From assembly GCF_900476375.1 (NCBI RefSeq), contig NZ_UPPP01000094.1:124001-188000 (forward strand): DNA of 64,000 nt. The letters are read 5' to 3'. The position numbers and the translations under genes were made by a program. The notes beneath the pieces are model-generated. The model did no database searches and was not told the DNA's origin. It saw only the letters and a list, made by a program, of their open reading frames with translations. This stretch comes from Allolucifera butyrica (GTDB lineage: Bacteria; Bacillota; Negativicutes; Sporomusales; UPPP01). Position 1 is the stretch's first letter; each line of letters opens with the position of its first letter. Positions 1 to 7,846 of this stretch are shown here, piece after piece.

Positions 1-918
1 TTAACTTGGTTTACGTTAAGTTATTTTCAGTTTGCTATTATCTTTCCGACGTTGGTAGCGGCACCACGCTATTTTGCCAGAAAGATCGAACTGGGTGGGT
101 TAATTCAAATATCGAATGCCTTCGGCAACGTGCAGGAATCGCTTTCGTTTATTGTGAACAGTTACACCGACATTGCCGCCTGGAAAGCAGTTGTCGACCG
201 TCTTCTCGGCTTTGTGAGGCATATGGAGACAGTCCAGGCCGCGGCGACGGGAAAAGAGAAAATCGAATGGCGGGATGGACAGGCTGGTTTACTGGCAATA
301 AAGAACTTGAAACTGGGTCTGCCGTCGGGACGAATGATTCTTAATAACCTGGATTTTCAGCTTAAAGAGGGGGATGCTTTGCTGGTAGCGGGTCCGTCCG
401 GTGCCGGCAAGAGCACCTTGCTGCGTTCCCTCGCCGGTTTATGGCCCTATGGGGAAGGCTGTATCTTAGAGCCATCCGGCCAGACCGTTCTGTTTTTGCC
501 GCAAAAGTCGTACCTGCCCTTAGGGACACTGCGGGACGTTTTGCTATACCCGCAGCCGGCCGGGTCGGTCAGCGAGGATGGAATCAAGCAGATTATGGCC
601 TGGTGCAAATTGGACGGTTTTATCAATAAACTGGATCAGACCGAAGACTGGTCCCGGATTTTGTCCTTAGGTGAACAGCAGCGAATTGCTTTTGCCCGGG
701 TGCTTTTGCAGCGGCCTCAGTGGCTGTTCCTGGATGAGGCGACTTCCGCTTTGGACGAAGTTACGGAAAAGGCTCTCTACCAATTGCTGCAGGAAAGGCT
801 GAATAAAACGACCATTGTCAGTGTCGGGCACAGAGATACGTTAAACAACTACCATAAGCAAAAGCTGACGCTGGATGGTGCCGGCGGATGGAGTCTGTCG
901 GTAATAAACCGCACCTGA
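1..918 (+). CDS. ABC transporter, fused permease/ATP-binding protein (SbmA/YddA-like), 3' part only
   Basis: The frame is open from the first base, so the start and most of the membrane domain lie outside the window. The visible part begins with the end of a transmembrane domain (hydrophobic stretch, then a conserved-looking region over about 60 residues typical of the SbmA/YddA-type ABC_membrane_2 fold) and continues into one complete nucleotide-binding domain. Walker A is GPSGAGKST (bases 391-417), the signature is LSLGEQQR, Walker B is WLFLDEATSALD, and a switch His follows in SVGH. Proteins of this architecture work as homodimers in the inner membrane; the substrate cannot be told from this part. 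A TTG at 52 could be read as a start, but a domain truncated there would make no sense. Family assignment is firm for the ATPase and moderate for the subfamily. Confidence 0.85.
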   Translation, partial: LTWFTLSYFQFAIIFPTLVAAPRYFARKIELGGLIQISNAFGNVQESLSFIVNSYTDIAAWKAVVDRLLGFVRHMETVQAAATGKEKIEWRDGQAGLLAIKNLKLGLPSGRMILNNLDFQLKEGDALLVAGPSGAGKSTLLRSLAGLWPYGEGCILEPSGQTVLFLPQKSYLPLGTLRDVLLYPQPAGSVSEDGIKQIMAWCKLDGFINKLDQTEDWSRILSLGEQQRIAFARVLLQRPQWLFLDEATSALDEVTEKALYQLLQERLNKTTIVSVGHRDTLNNYHKQKLTLDGAGGWSLSVINRT

Positions 919-974
919 CTTTTGACCGGTCTTTTCCGTTTACACCGGAGCTGGCCGATTCGCATTAAAGATGT

Positions 975-980
975 TATAAT
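975..980 (+). promoter_or_regulatory. Probable -10 box upstream of the 1028 gene
   Basis: A perfect TATAAT lies about 48 bases before the ATG at 1028. The -35 region about 17 bases upstream matches the consensus poorly. It suggests the following gene has its own promoter. Confidence 0.4.
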
Positions 981-1027
981 GGCATATTGGTATGGGATCG
1001 AAAATAAAAGGAGACTATTAGCTGATT

Positions 1028-2542
1028 ATGAAGAATGTGTATGACCAGGTGCAACTCTTTTATGAAGAGGACTCCTGGACAAGTGCCGTGAAGCGGGAAT
1101 GGGTGGAAGGATATTTACGCCAAAAAGCCTGGCAAGGGGCAGACGATAAAGAGCTTACGGATGACTGGCGCAACTTGGAAATGTTTTTGCAATATTTAAC
1201 GTATGCCGGCCACAGCTACAGCGGCGAACTGGAAGTGATGCCGCCGCAGGAATACAGTCAGGCTGTTACATGGATGGGAAAATACATGGAGGGTTTTAAT
1301 GTTACATTAAAACCGGTAAAAAAGTTTTTTAGCGTATTATTGAGCTTTTATCAATATTTAGCCGGTAAAAAAATCATCAATAATATGGGACTCCTTCAAG
1401 AAGCGGCCCAAGCCATCGCCGGCGGCAGTAAACTGGATTTGAACGTTGTCGGCGTCGACCCCATGCTCCCCGCCTCGCATACAATCATAACCGATGACTG
1501 GGATACTGCCGACGATGAAACGGTGGAAACATTAATGAACCGGCTGGGCGACTGTTTTCAGCAGGAACAGTTTATCGACGATTTTGAACGGGCTATGCTT
1601 CTATACTCAGGACCGATGCAAAATGTGCCCGATGATGAATATGATGAATTTTGGCTGGGCTTCTGGGATTATTTTTTATTTGACTATCATCTGTTGAATA
1701 ACGACGATACGCCGTTGACCCATTTCTATAAGACCTATAAGGAGAATGTATCCGTTGAGGAGCGCCGGATGCTGGAAGACCTCCTGCAGGCCCAATTTAC
1801 TGTTTTTTATATAACCCGAGTAATTAATCAGGACTGGGTGGATTGTGTCAATCTTTTTACCGGGGAACATATCAAGTTGCCCCATCCCGATTTTGATTAT
1901 AAAAAAATGAAAAAGTTGATTTTTTATGGCCATGTATTTTCGGAAGGAATGGTCATAGTTAACTATGTTACCAGTATGGAAATCAGTCCGAAACTCCGCC
2001 GGCGTATAAAAGAAGAAGTGACACGGCAAAAGGAGATTTTTTCAATCCAAGTTCCGGGCGCTACCTGGGAGGAGTTTTTTTCCCGCCATGCTATTACGGT
2101 ACGGCATACGTTTGATGTATTCGGCACCATGGCCAAGGTCAATGTGACACCATTTAATCAAATGGAACGGGTTTTTCCGGAAATTGCCGCGCCGAAAGCG
2201 GTAAATCAGGATGTCATGGTTTTACTTAGCGGTCAGATGCGGCAACTGGGTTTTTCCGCCCATGATGTGAAACTGGCCGGGCAGTTATGGCATCAGTTTA
2301 ATCAGTTAAACCCGGTTGTTGTACGTAAACCGGCAGTCTGGGCCGCCGCAACAGTTCATGCCTATTCCGCTATTAATGCATCCCATGTGCTTTCGGCCGA
2401 CAGTTTGGCGGAAGTGTTTGGTGTATCGGCTTCTAGTGTATATACCAACCGTAACCGGCTTTATAAAGTACTGGAACTGGAGAAATTTGACCCCCGTTTT
2501 CTTAGCGAGGAAGGGTTTTTATTTTCTTTATTTTCGACATAA
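1028..2542 (+). CDS. Uncharacterised protein with DUF6398-like C-terminal domain
   Basis: A 504-residue acidic, soluble protein with no signal peptide or clear membrane segment. I recognise no enzymatic motif. The last 110 residues or so (from about residue 395) look like a helical domain seen as DUF6398: a helix with VWAAATVHAYSAIN, then ADSLAEVFGVSASSVYTNR, which reads like a helix-turn-helix resembling cyclin/TFIIB-type repeats. The N-terminal 130 residues contain helices reminiscent of the same kind of protein. A nucleic-acid-binding role is inference only. A 485-base-frame antisense ORF inside it is a shadow. It stands alone, with its own -10 box, and a purine-rich sequence (AAAGGAGA) precedes the ATG. 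Confidence 0.75.
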   Translation: MKNVYDQVQLFYEEDSWTSAVKREWVEGYLRQKAWQGADDKELTDDWRNLEMFLQYLTYAGHSYSGELEVMPPQEYSQAVTWMGKYMEGFNVTLKPVKKFFSVLLSFYQYLAGKKIINNMGLLQEAAQAIAGGSKLDLNVVGVDPMLPASHTIITDDWDTADDETVETLMNRLGDCFQQEQFIDDFERAMLLYSGPMQNVPDDEYDEFWLGFWDYFLFDYHLLNNDDTPLTHFYKTYKENVSVEERRMLEDLLQAQFTVFYITRVINQDWVDCVNLFTGEHIKLPHPDFDYKKMKKLIFYGHVFSEGMVIVNYVTSMEISPKLRRRIKEEVTRQKEIFSIQVPGATWEEFFSRHAITVRHTFDVFGTMAKVNVTPFNQMERVFPEIAAPKAVNQDVMVLLSGQMRQLGFSAHDVKLAGQLWHQFNQLNPVVVRKPAVWAAATVHAYSAINASHVLSADSLAEVFGVSASSVYTNRNRLYKVLELEKFDPRFLSEEGFLFSLFST

Positions 2543-2607
2543 TTCCATTGCCTGCCAGGCACGGAAAAGGAATTTGTCCGCAAAGGCGTTTGAGGGGAGG
2601 AAGGAAC

Positions 2608-2961
2608 GTGCGTTGTTACTATTGCGGCGCCGAGAAAGATACGATAGAAGAGCAGTGCCCCCATTGCGGCCGCAAAGAAACGGAAGTGCAAATCTTAAGC
2701 CGGGAAGAACGGGAAGGATTTCAGGGCGTCACCATTGAGGGAGAACCGGATCCCGGCTCAAATGGTTACCAGGAAGATAACAACAGCGGCGGTAACCGGA
2801 TTTATGTCAGGCATATACAGTTCGGTTCCAATCGGACCGGCTTTTGGACAAGGTTATTAATTGGCGCTATATTGGCGGGCATTATTCTGATAGCACTGCC
2901 GCTGGCCGTTTTTCTGGCCGTGGCAGGCAGCTTGATCTGGTTTCTGTTCCGGCGCCGGTAA
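2608..2961 (+). CDS. Zinc-ribbon membrane protein
   Basis: The start is taken as GTG 2608 because GGGGAGGAAGG lies just upstream; the longer frame to 2548 has no ribosome-binding site. The 117-residue product begins with a two-knuckle zinc ribbon, CYYCGAE then CPHCGRKE (CxxC-x10-CxxC). This is followed by a hydrophilic linker rich in Gly and Asn, and one strong C-terminal transmembrane segment over about the last 30 residues, ending in RRR. The layout suggests a cytoplasmic zinc ribbon anchored in the membrane by its tail. The function is unknown. It follows the DUF6398-like gene by 65 bases and may be cotranscribed; a strong hairpin follows it. Confidence 0.75.
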   Translation: MRCYYCGAEKDTIEEQCPHCGRKETEVQILSREEREGFQGVTIEGEPDPGSNGYQEDNNSGGNRIYVRHIQFGSNRTGFWTRLLIGAILAGIILIALPLAVFLAVAGSLIWFLFRRR

Positions 2962-2980
2962 ATTTTAAAGTGGAAAATTT

Positions 2981-3017
2981 AAAGGCTGTGGTAAGTGTTT
3001 GCTTACCACAGCCTTTT
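2981..3017. terminator. Bidirectional hairpin terminator
   Basis: A 14-bp perfect stem (AAGGCTGTGGTAAG and its complement) with a short TGTTTG loop, followed by TTTTCT. It lies between the zinc-ribbon gene on + and the radical SAM gene on -, and can serve both. Confidence 0.8.
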
Positions 3018-3053
3018 CTGTCTGATCATTTTGCCGCTCAGCAATATCCATTT

Positions 3054-3944
3054 CTAGAATGTTTCCCGTTCATTATAGGTTGGGGTAGTTTCGTTTCTGA
3101 AACGTTCCAGTGCTTGCCGCACCTCTTCAAGCAGCCGGTCTTTATCTGCCGGCAGGGAGCCGGCCAGCGCAACCAGATTGGAGATGTGATTGCTGCGGAA
3201 AATGGATGGTTCGCTCATCCGGGTATTTTCCAGCAGCCACTTTAATTCCTGCAGGAGTTCATAGGGGGATAAGGGAGCAAAATTTCCCTGCTCGGCTTCT
3301 GCGCGTAAAGCGGTTTCTTCCGGCAGCATAAGTGTAAGAGCGCTGAGCATGGTGGGATTAATGGCACTAACTACCTGGGCGGTATGGGCGGCGTGAACCC
3401 GGGAGAGTTCTTTGCCGCCCAGTCCGAGGATTACCATAGCCGATAATTTCATGCCGGCATCAAGCACTTTACGTCCGGCCGTTATCATTTCGTTTGCCGT
3501 TGCTCCCTTGCCTACGCGCCGGAGGACTTCCTCATCGCCGCTTTCGATGCCCAGATAAATGAGCTGGAGTCCGGCCGCTTTCAATTCCCGCAGTTCGGAA
3601 GGTGTTTTGCGCAGAATATCTTTCGGGCCGCCATAGCAGGTAACACGGGACAATTTAGGCAGCGACTCCCGCAGCCAATGCAGAATGGTCAGCAACTGTT
3701 TTTGCGGCAGAACCAAGGCATTCCCGTCCGCCAGAAAAACCCGGCGCGTTTGGGGATAGAGCCGGGCCGCCTGCCGGATCAGGGCGGACACTTCTTCCGG
3801 CGGGCGGATGCGAAATGCAACATCTTTATACATGGCGCAGAAGGTGCAGGCATTGTGGGAACAGCCGATGGTAACCCGTAAAATCAAGCTGTTGGCCTCG
3901 CTGGGAGGACGAAAGACCATCCCTTCCGCTGTGTCAAAAATCAT
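3054..3944 (-). CDS. Radical SAM protein with CX4CX2C cluster motif
   Basis: A 296-residue soluble radical SAM protein. The cluster-binding cysteines are C28, C33 and C36 in GCSHNACTFCAMYK, a CX4CX2C spacing rather than the usual CX3CX2C. The rest fits the B12-independent SPASM-less fold: YGGPKDIL about residue 105, YLGIESGDEEVLRRVGKG around 132-148 (the Glu-Ser-Gly strand), and ILGLGG for SAM ribose contact. It is related to the large COG1032-type group; the substrate is unknown. It lies 6 bases downstream of nadE on the same strand and is probably its operon partner. Confidence 0.85.
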   Translation of the reverse strand: MIFDTAEGMVFRPPSEANSLILRVTIGCSHNACTFCAMYKDVAFRIRPPEEVSALIRQAARLYPQTRRVFLADGNALVLPQKQLLTILHWLRESLPKLSRVTCYGGPKDILRKTPSELRELKAAGLQLIYLGIESGDEEVLRRVGKGATANEMITAGRKVLDAGMKLSAMVILGLGGKELSRVHAAHTAQVVSAINPTMLSALTLMLPEETALRAEAEQGNFAPLSPYELLQELKWLLENTRMSEPSIFRSNHISNLVALAGSLPADKDRLLEEVRQALERFRNETTPTYNERETF

Positions 3945-3950
3945 CTTAAA

Positions 3951-5858
3951 TTAACCTCCCTTTGCCAGGAGCTGTTTTTTTAATGTCTGGTACCGGGCTG
4001 TATAGTACACTCCGTTTTGGGCTTCCCGGTGGTCAAACCCATAGGCTCGGCGGCTTACGGCCAAAACAGGCGGCGCCTGAATCCTTTTGGCCACGGCCAT
4101 GCCGTTATATAAATTCCACCACCGTTCCAGATCGGCAATAAAGGCGGCGGGAGAGGCAAAAAGTGATTGGACCAGGCCCGGCCGGCAACCGATTTTTGCT
4201 TCCAGAACTCCTTCCTGGTACCAGGAGAGAATGTCTTCCGGCGTTGCTTTATTCCAACGTTCCATAAAAGAATGAAACAAAAAATCATGATAGGGATAGA
4301 TGATCGGGTCGCCTTGACCGGCGTCGACCGATTGTTCGGCGGAGAGCTCGGCACTGGGGACAATGGTGATCGTTTCCTGCGGAATGACCGGCTGCGGGTA
4401 TACATGCTCGTTAATAAACGCGGCCAGGGCATAAATTTGATGTTTCCATAAATCGGCCAGAGCGGCTAAAAAACCGGCCTGGTCCCCGTATAAGGTGGAG
4501 TAGCCAACGGTCAATTCACTTTTATTGGCATTGCAGGTAAAACCGCCGCCGAAAGCAGCGGCGATGCCTGCCAATACCCGGGATGACCGGTCCCGGGCCT
4601 GTATATTTTCCTTTACAAACGAACTGACAGACAAATGACGGGAAGTATTGGCCGCAAGATCGGTAATGGGAGTGCGGCCGATTTGGTCCACCGTATAGTC
4701 GACCACGTCCTGAATCGGCATAACCGTGTATAAGGTGCCAAGGTTTTCTGCCAGTTTAGCGGCCAGATCTTTCGTAGTTTGTGAATTATACCGGCTGGGC
4801 ATATTTACAAGTAAAACATTGTCCGGTCCCACCACCTTGGTATACAGGGCTGCGGCTACGGCGGAGTCAATACCGCCGGAAATGCCGATTACAACTCTTT
4901 TCATGCCGATGGAAGACAGAAAATGGGAGATGCCGTAATGGAGAGACTGGTATATGGTTTCGATATCACTTGGTTCCGTAATTGCTACCGGAGGAAGATT
5001 ACCGGCGCCGGCTTTTATATCAATGTCAAAGCCGGCCAGGGTAGCGGTGAAGGGAGGACAGGCGGCGACAATTTCCCCCCGGCTGTTGTAAAGGGTGCTG
5101 GAACCGTCAAAAGTGTAAAGGGTTTTACCATTGTTTTGAATCCCCGTATTATTTACATAGAGGAGCGGTACGCCGGCGTCTTTGGCTTCCTTGGAAAAAA
5201 CACGGTTGCGTTTATTATTTTTTCCCAGGGTGAAAGGGGAGCTTGAAATGTTTATATAAAGGTCGACACCACCCTGCGCCTGCAGAACGGAAATTGGTTT
5301 CACGGCATAATCATCGCTCCAGCCGTCCTCACATAATAGGCAGCCTAGTTTCATGGCGATGCCGTTCAAAGTCAAATGAACCGGTTGAATTAAATTTTCG
5401 ATGGAAGTACCCAATTCTACCGCCAGTTTGCGCAAACTATAAAAATGGCGGGTATCATCAAATTCACGGTAATTCGGTAATAACGTTTTTAGGCGGAACG
5501 GGTAAGGAAAGTTTTCACTGCCCCTTAATTGTCCGTTCTGGGCAATAAAGCAGGCATTATATTTGCGGACGCGGCCGTCGTCGCCCACCTTATCCCAATC
5601 TGTGGCCACATTGCCAAAAATAATGCAAAGGTCTGCCGATGCGCGAATGACAGCCCGGCCGTATTCTTCACAATCCCGCAAAAAGGCTTCCTGCTCCCAC
5701 ATGTCACCCAAAAAGTAACCGGGAATGGCCATTTCGGGAAATATGACCATCTGCGCGTGAATGGCGCGGGCTTCCTCAGTCATTGATAACATGGCCGCAG
5801 TATTCAGATCGGGTCTGCCGGGTATGACTTCCATCTGGCCTAAAGCTACTTTGAACAA
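3951..5858 (-). CDS. nadE: Glutamine-dependent NAD+ synthase
   Basis: Makes NAD+ from deamido-NAD+, ATP and glutamine. The N-terminal nitrilase-type amidase domain (about residues 1-280) has the Glu-Lys-Cys triad in IFPEMAIPGY, FRLKTLLPNYREFDD and CLLCEDGW. The C-terminal synthetase has the PP-loop SGGIDS. Numbered from GTG 5867, these residues are E45, K127, C179 and 330-335. I prefer TTG 5858 as start: AAGAGGTGGG lies 5-6 bases ahead of it, and MFKVALGQM is the normal N-terminus of this family, while the GTG at 5867 sits inside the ribosome-binding site. The full length of about 635 residues is usual for the glutaminase-fused type. The radical SAM gene follows at 6 bases. Confidence 0.95.
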   Translation of the reverse strand: MFKVALGQMEVIPGRPDLNTAAMLSMTEEARAIHAQMVIFPEMAIPGYFLGDMWEQEAFLRDCEEYGRAVIRASADLCIIFGNVATDWDKVGDDGRVRKYNACFIAQNGQLRGSENFPYPFRLKTLLPNYREFDDTRHFYSLRKLAVELGTSIENLIQPVHLTLNGIAMKLGCLLCEDGWSDDYAVKPISVLQAQGGVDLYINISSSPFTLGKNNKRNRVFSKEAKDAGVPLLYVNNTGIQNNGKTLYTFDGSSTLYNSRGEIVAACPPFTATLAGFDIDIKAGAGNLPPVAITEPSDIETIYQSLHYGISHFLSSIGMKRVVIGISGGIDSAVAAALYTKVVGPDNVLLVNMPSRYNSQTTKDLAAKLAENLGTLYTVMPIQDVVDYTVDQIGRTPITDLAANTSRHLSVSSFVKENIQARDRSSRVLAGIAAAFGGGFTCNANKSELTVGYSTLYGDQAGFLAALADLWKHQIYALAAFINEHVYPQPVIPQETITIVPSAELSAEQSVDAGQGDPIIYPYHDFLFHSFMERWNKATPEDILSWYQEGVLEAKIGCRPGLVQSLFASPAAFIADLERWWNLYNGMAVAKRIQAPPVLAVSRRAYGFDHREAQNGVYYTARYQTLKKQLLAKGG

Positions 5859-5992
5859 AATACCCACCTCTTATGAACAACGATTTCTTTATTATTTTTC
5901 CAGGGATGATGCAAAACAATGAAAATGATTAAAAATAAAATATTCTGCATGGATTTGCCATGTCCTTCTAAATTTCGATAATAAAATCGAAA

Positions 5993-6022
5993 GGGCCCTG
6001 CGTGCTCGCAGGGCCGGATGAT
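5993..6022 (-). terminator. Terminator of pckA
   Basis: On the minus strand a GGCCCTGCG / CGCAGGGCC stem with a 4-base loop follows the pckA stop codon and is followed by CTTTCGATTTT. The T-run is interrupted, so strength is uncertain. Confidence 0.6.
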
Positions 6023-6030
6023 TGGAACCG

Positions 6031-7611
6031 TTATAAACCGGGAAATGGACCGGCGGCGCTGATTGTTGCCGGCATGCCGGCAAAGTTGGCAAAATTTTTA
6101 TGGAACATGGCGGCCAGCTTTAAGGCGGCTATTTCATAGGCCTTGGGGTCAGACCAAGTAGTTTGGGGTTGCAGGATGTCCGCCGGCACTCCCGGGCAGG
6201 TAAGCGGGACGGACAAATTAAAGACCGGGTGGGTGGTATAACAGACCTGGTCCAGAGCACCGGCCATGGCGGCCGATACCATTTGCCGCGTGTGCTGGAT
6301 GGAGATTCGTTTCCCGATTCCATAGGGGCCTCCCTGCCAGCCGGTATTGATGAGAAACACCCTGGTTTTATGAGCGGCGATTTTGTCTTTTAATAAATTG
6401 GCGTAAACCACCGGGGAAAGAGGCAGGAACGGTGAGCCGAAGCAGGCGGAAAAAGTGGCTTGCGGTTCCGTCACGCCCCGTTCCGTACCGGCCAGTTTAC
6501 TGGTATAACCGGAAAGAAAATAATACATGGCCTGGTCCGGAGAGAGTCTGACAACGGGCGGCAAGACGCCAAAGGCATCGGCAGTTAAAAAGAGAATCGT
6601 TTCCGGATGGCCGCCGGTGCCCGGATAGATACTGCCCGGTATGTAGCTGACCGGATAGGCGGCCCGGGTGTTTTCCGTAATTTCTTCACTGTTGAAGTCA
6701 AGAGACCGTTTTTGTTCGTCAAATACGACATTTTCCAGGACCGTGCCGAATTTTATTGCGTCCCAAATTTGGGGTTCATTTTTATAGGTCAGATGGATGC
6801 ACTTGGCATAACAGCCACCCTCAAAATTAAATACACCGTTGTCATTCCAGCCGTGTTCGTCATCGCCGATGAGAAACCGTTCGGGATCGGCAGACAATGA
6901 AGTTTTGCCTGTGCCGGACAGCCCGAAGAATAGCGCGACATCGCCACGCGAACCTTGATTAGCCGAGCAGTGCATGGATAGCGTGCCTTGCCTCGGCAAT
7001 AAATAATTCAGGATGGAAAATATAGACTTTTTCATTTCTCCCGCATAATAGGTACCACCGATTAGAATGAGTTTTTGTTCAAAATGCAGTATGACGAAGG
7101 CTTCCGAGTTTGTGCCGTCTTCGTCCGGCACAGCCTGAAACCCGGGAGCACAGAGAACTGTGAATCCGGCTTCTTCCGGTACCGGCCAACCTGTATCTTC
7201 GGGGCGAAGAAACAACTGTTGTACAAAAAGATTATGCCAGGCTAACTCGTTGATTATACGAACCGGCAGCGAGTGTTGGCGATCGGCGCCGGCAAAGCCG
7301 TTGAAGACAAAAAGTTCTTTGTCGCCCAAATAATCCAAGACTTTGTGATAAAGACGGCCGAATGCCTCTTCGGAGACGGACTGATTGTTTCCCCACCAGA
7401 TTTCATCATGGACGGACGGGGTATCGACGATAAACTTGTCATTCGGGGAACGGCCGGTATATTTTCCGGTAGAAACTCTGAGTGCGCCGGATTCTGTCAG
7501 GTGTCCCTCGCCGTGCTGCAGGGAGAGCTCAACCAATCTGGGAATGGGGAGATTGATGTGAATAATGCCCGTGTGTTTTTGCCGGAGGTCATACCAAACT
7601 GATGTTGCCAT
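6031..7611 (-). CDS. pckA: Phosphoenolpyruvate carboxykinase (ATP)
   Basis: Interconverts oxaloacetate + ATP with PEP + CO2 + ADP; in anaerobes it may run either way. The 526-residue length is normal for the ATP-type enzyme. Visible motifs are TGRSPNDKF (residues 52-60, substrate Arg), the P-loop GLSGTGKT (230-237) and the following IGDDEHGW (about 248-255, metal site). The ATG at 7611 has AAAGGA upstream. It is transcribed divergently from the GntR-pyruvate kinase gene across a 235-base AT-rich spacer, which makes that protein the obvious candidate regulator. A hairpin terminator follows. Confidence 0.97.
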   Translation of the reverse strand: MATSVWYDLRQKHTGIIHINLPIPRLVELSLQHGEGHLTESGALRVSTGKYTGRSPNDKFIVDTPSVHDEIWWGNNQSVSEEAFGRLYHKVLDYLGDKELFVFNGFAGADRQHSLPVRIINELAWHNLFVQQLFLRPEDTGWPVPEEAGFTVLCAPGFQAVPDEDGTNSEAFVILHFEQKLILIGGTYYAGEMKKSIFSILNYLLPRQGTLSMHCSANQGSRGDVALFFGLSGTGKTSLSADPERFLIGDDEHGWNDNGVFNFEGGCYAKCIHLTYKNEPQIWDAIKFGTVLENVVFDEQKRSLDFNSEEITENTRAAYPVSYIPGSIYPGTGGHPETILFLTADAFGVLPPVVRLSPDQAMYYFLSGYTSKLAGTERGVTEPQATFSACFGSPFLPLSPVVYANLLKDKIAAHKTRVFLINTGWQGGPYGIGKRISIQHTRQMVSAAMAGALDQVCYTTHPVFNLSVPLTCPGVPADILQPQTTWSDPKAYEIAALKLAAMFHKNFANFAGMPATISAAGPFPGL

Positions 7612-7713
7612 TTTTTCACGTCCTTTACACTTTAAAGTAAAAGTTGATTAGTCTAAAAATTTAAATTTATCAGACTAAATATAATGATTATTTATATCAT
7701 TATATGGGAATTG

Positions 7714-7786
7714 CCTGCCTGGATTTTATTTTTTTTTTTGACAAATTACTGTATATTGTATATTTATGGTTTTTCGTCCAGGCAGG
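7714..7786. promoter_or_regulatory. Perfect 10-bp inverted repeat flanking a promoter
   Basis: CCTGCCTGGA at 7714-7723 and its exact reverse complement TCCAGGCAGG at 7777-7786, 53 bases apart, bracket the predicted promoter at 7738-7766. The position, between pckA and the GntR fusion gene, fits operators for looping or cooperative binding by a GntR-type regulator. Smaller AT-rich inverted repeats lie upstream, one built on ATAATGAT/ATCATTAT around 7681-7703. Function is inferred from position only. Confidence 0.55.
7738..7766 (+). promoter_or_regulatory. Predicted sigma-A promoter of the GntR-pyruvate kinase gene
   Basis: TTGACA at 7738-7743, then a 17-base spacer and TATTTA at 7761-7766. 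The transcript would start about 70 bases before the ATG at 7847, and GGAGG precedes that ATG. Confidence 0.6.
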
Positions 7787-7846
7787 ATTTTTTTTCCGGG
7801 GCAATAACTTTATAAAATAAATCGGGTAATATTAGGAGGCCGGGTT

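Noticed and set aside
5859..5867. GTG 5867 as the nadE start
   Set aside because: It sits inside the AAGAGGTGGG site, leaving no room for ribosome binding; TTG 5858 gives normal spacing and family-like N-terminus.
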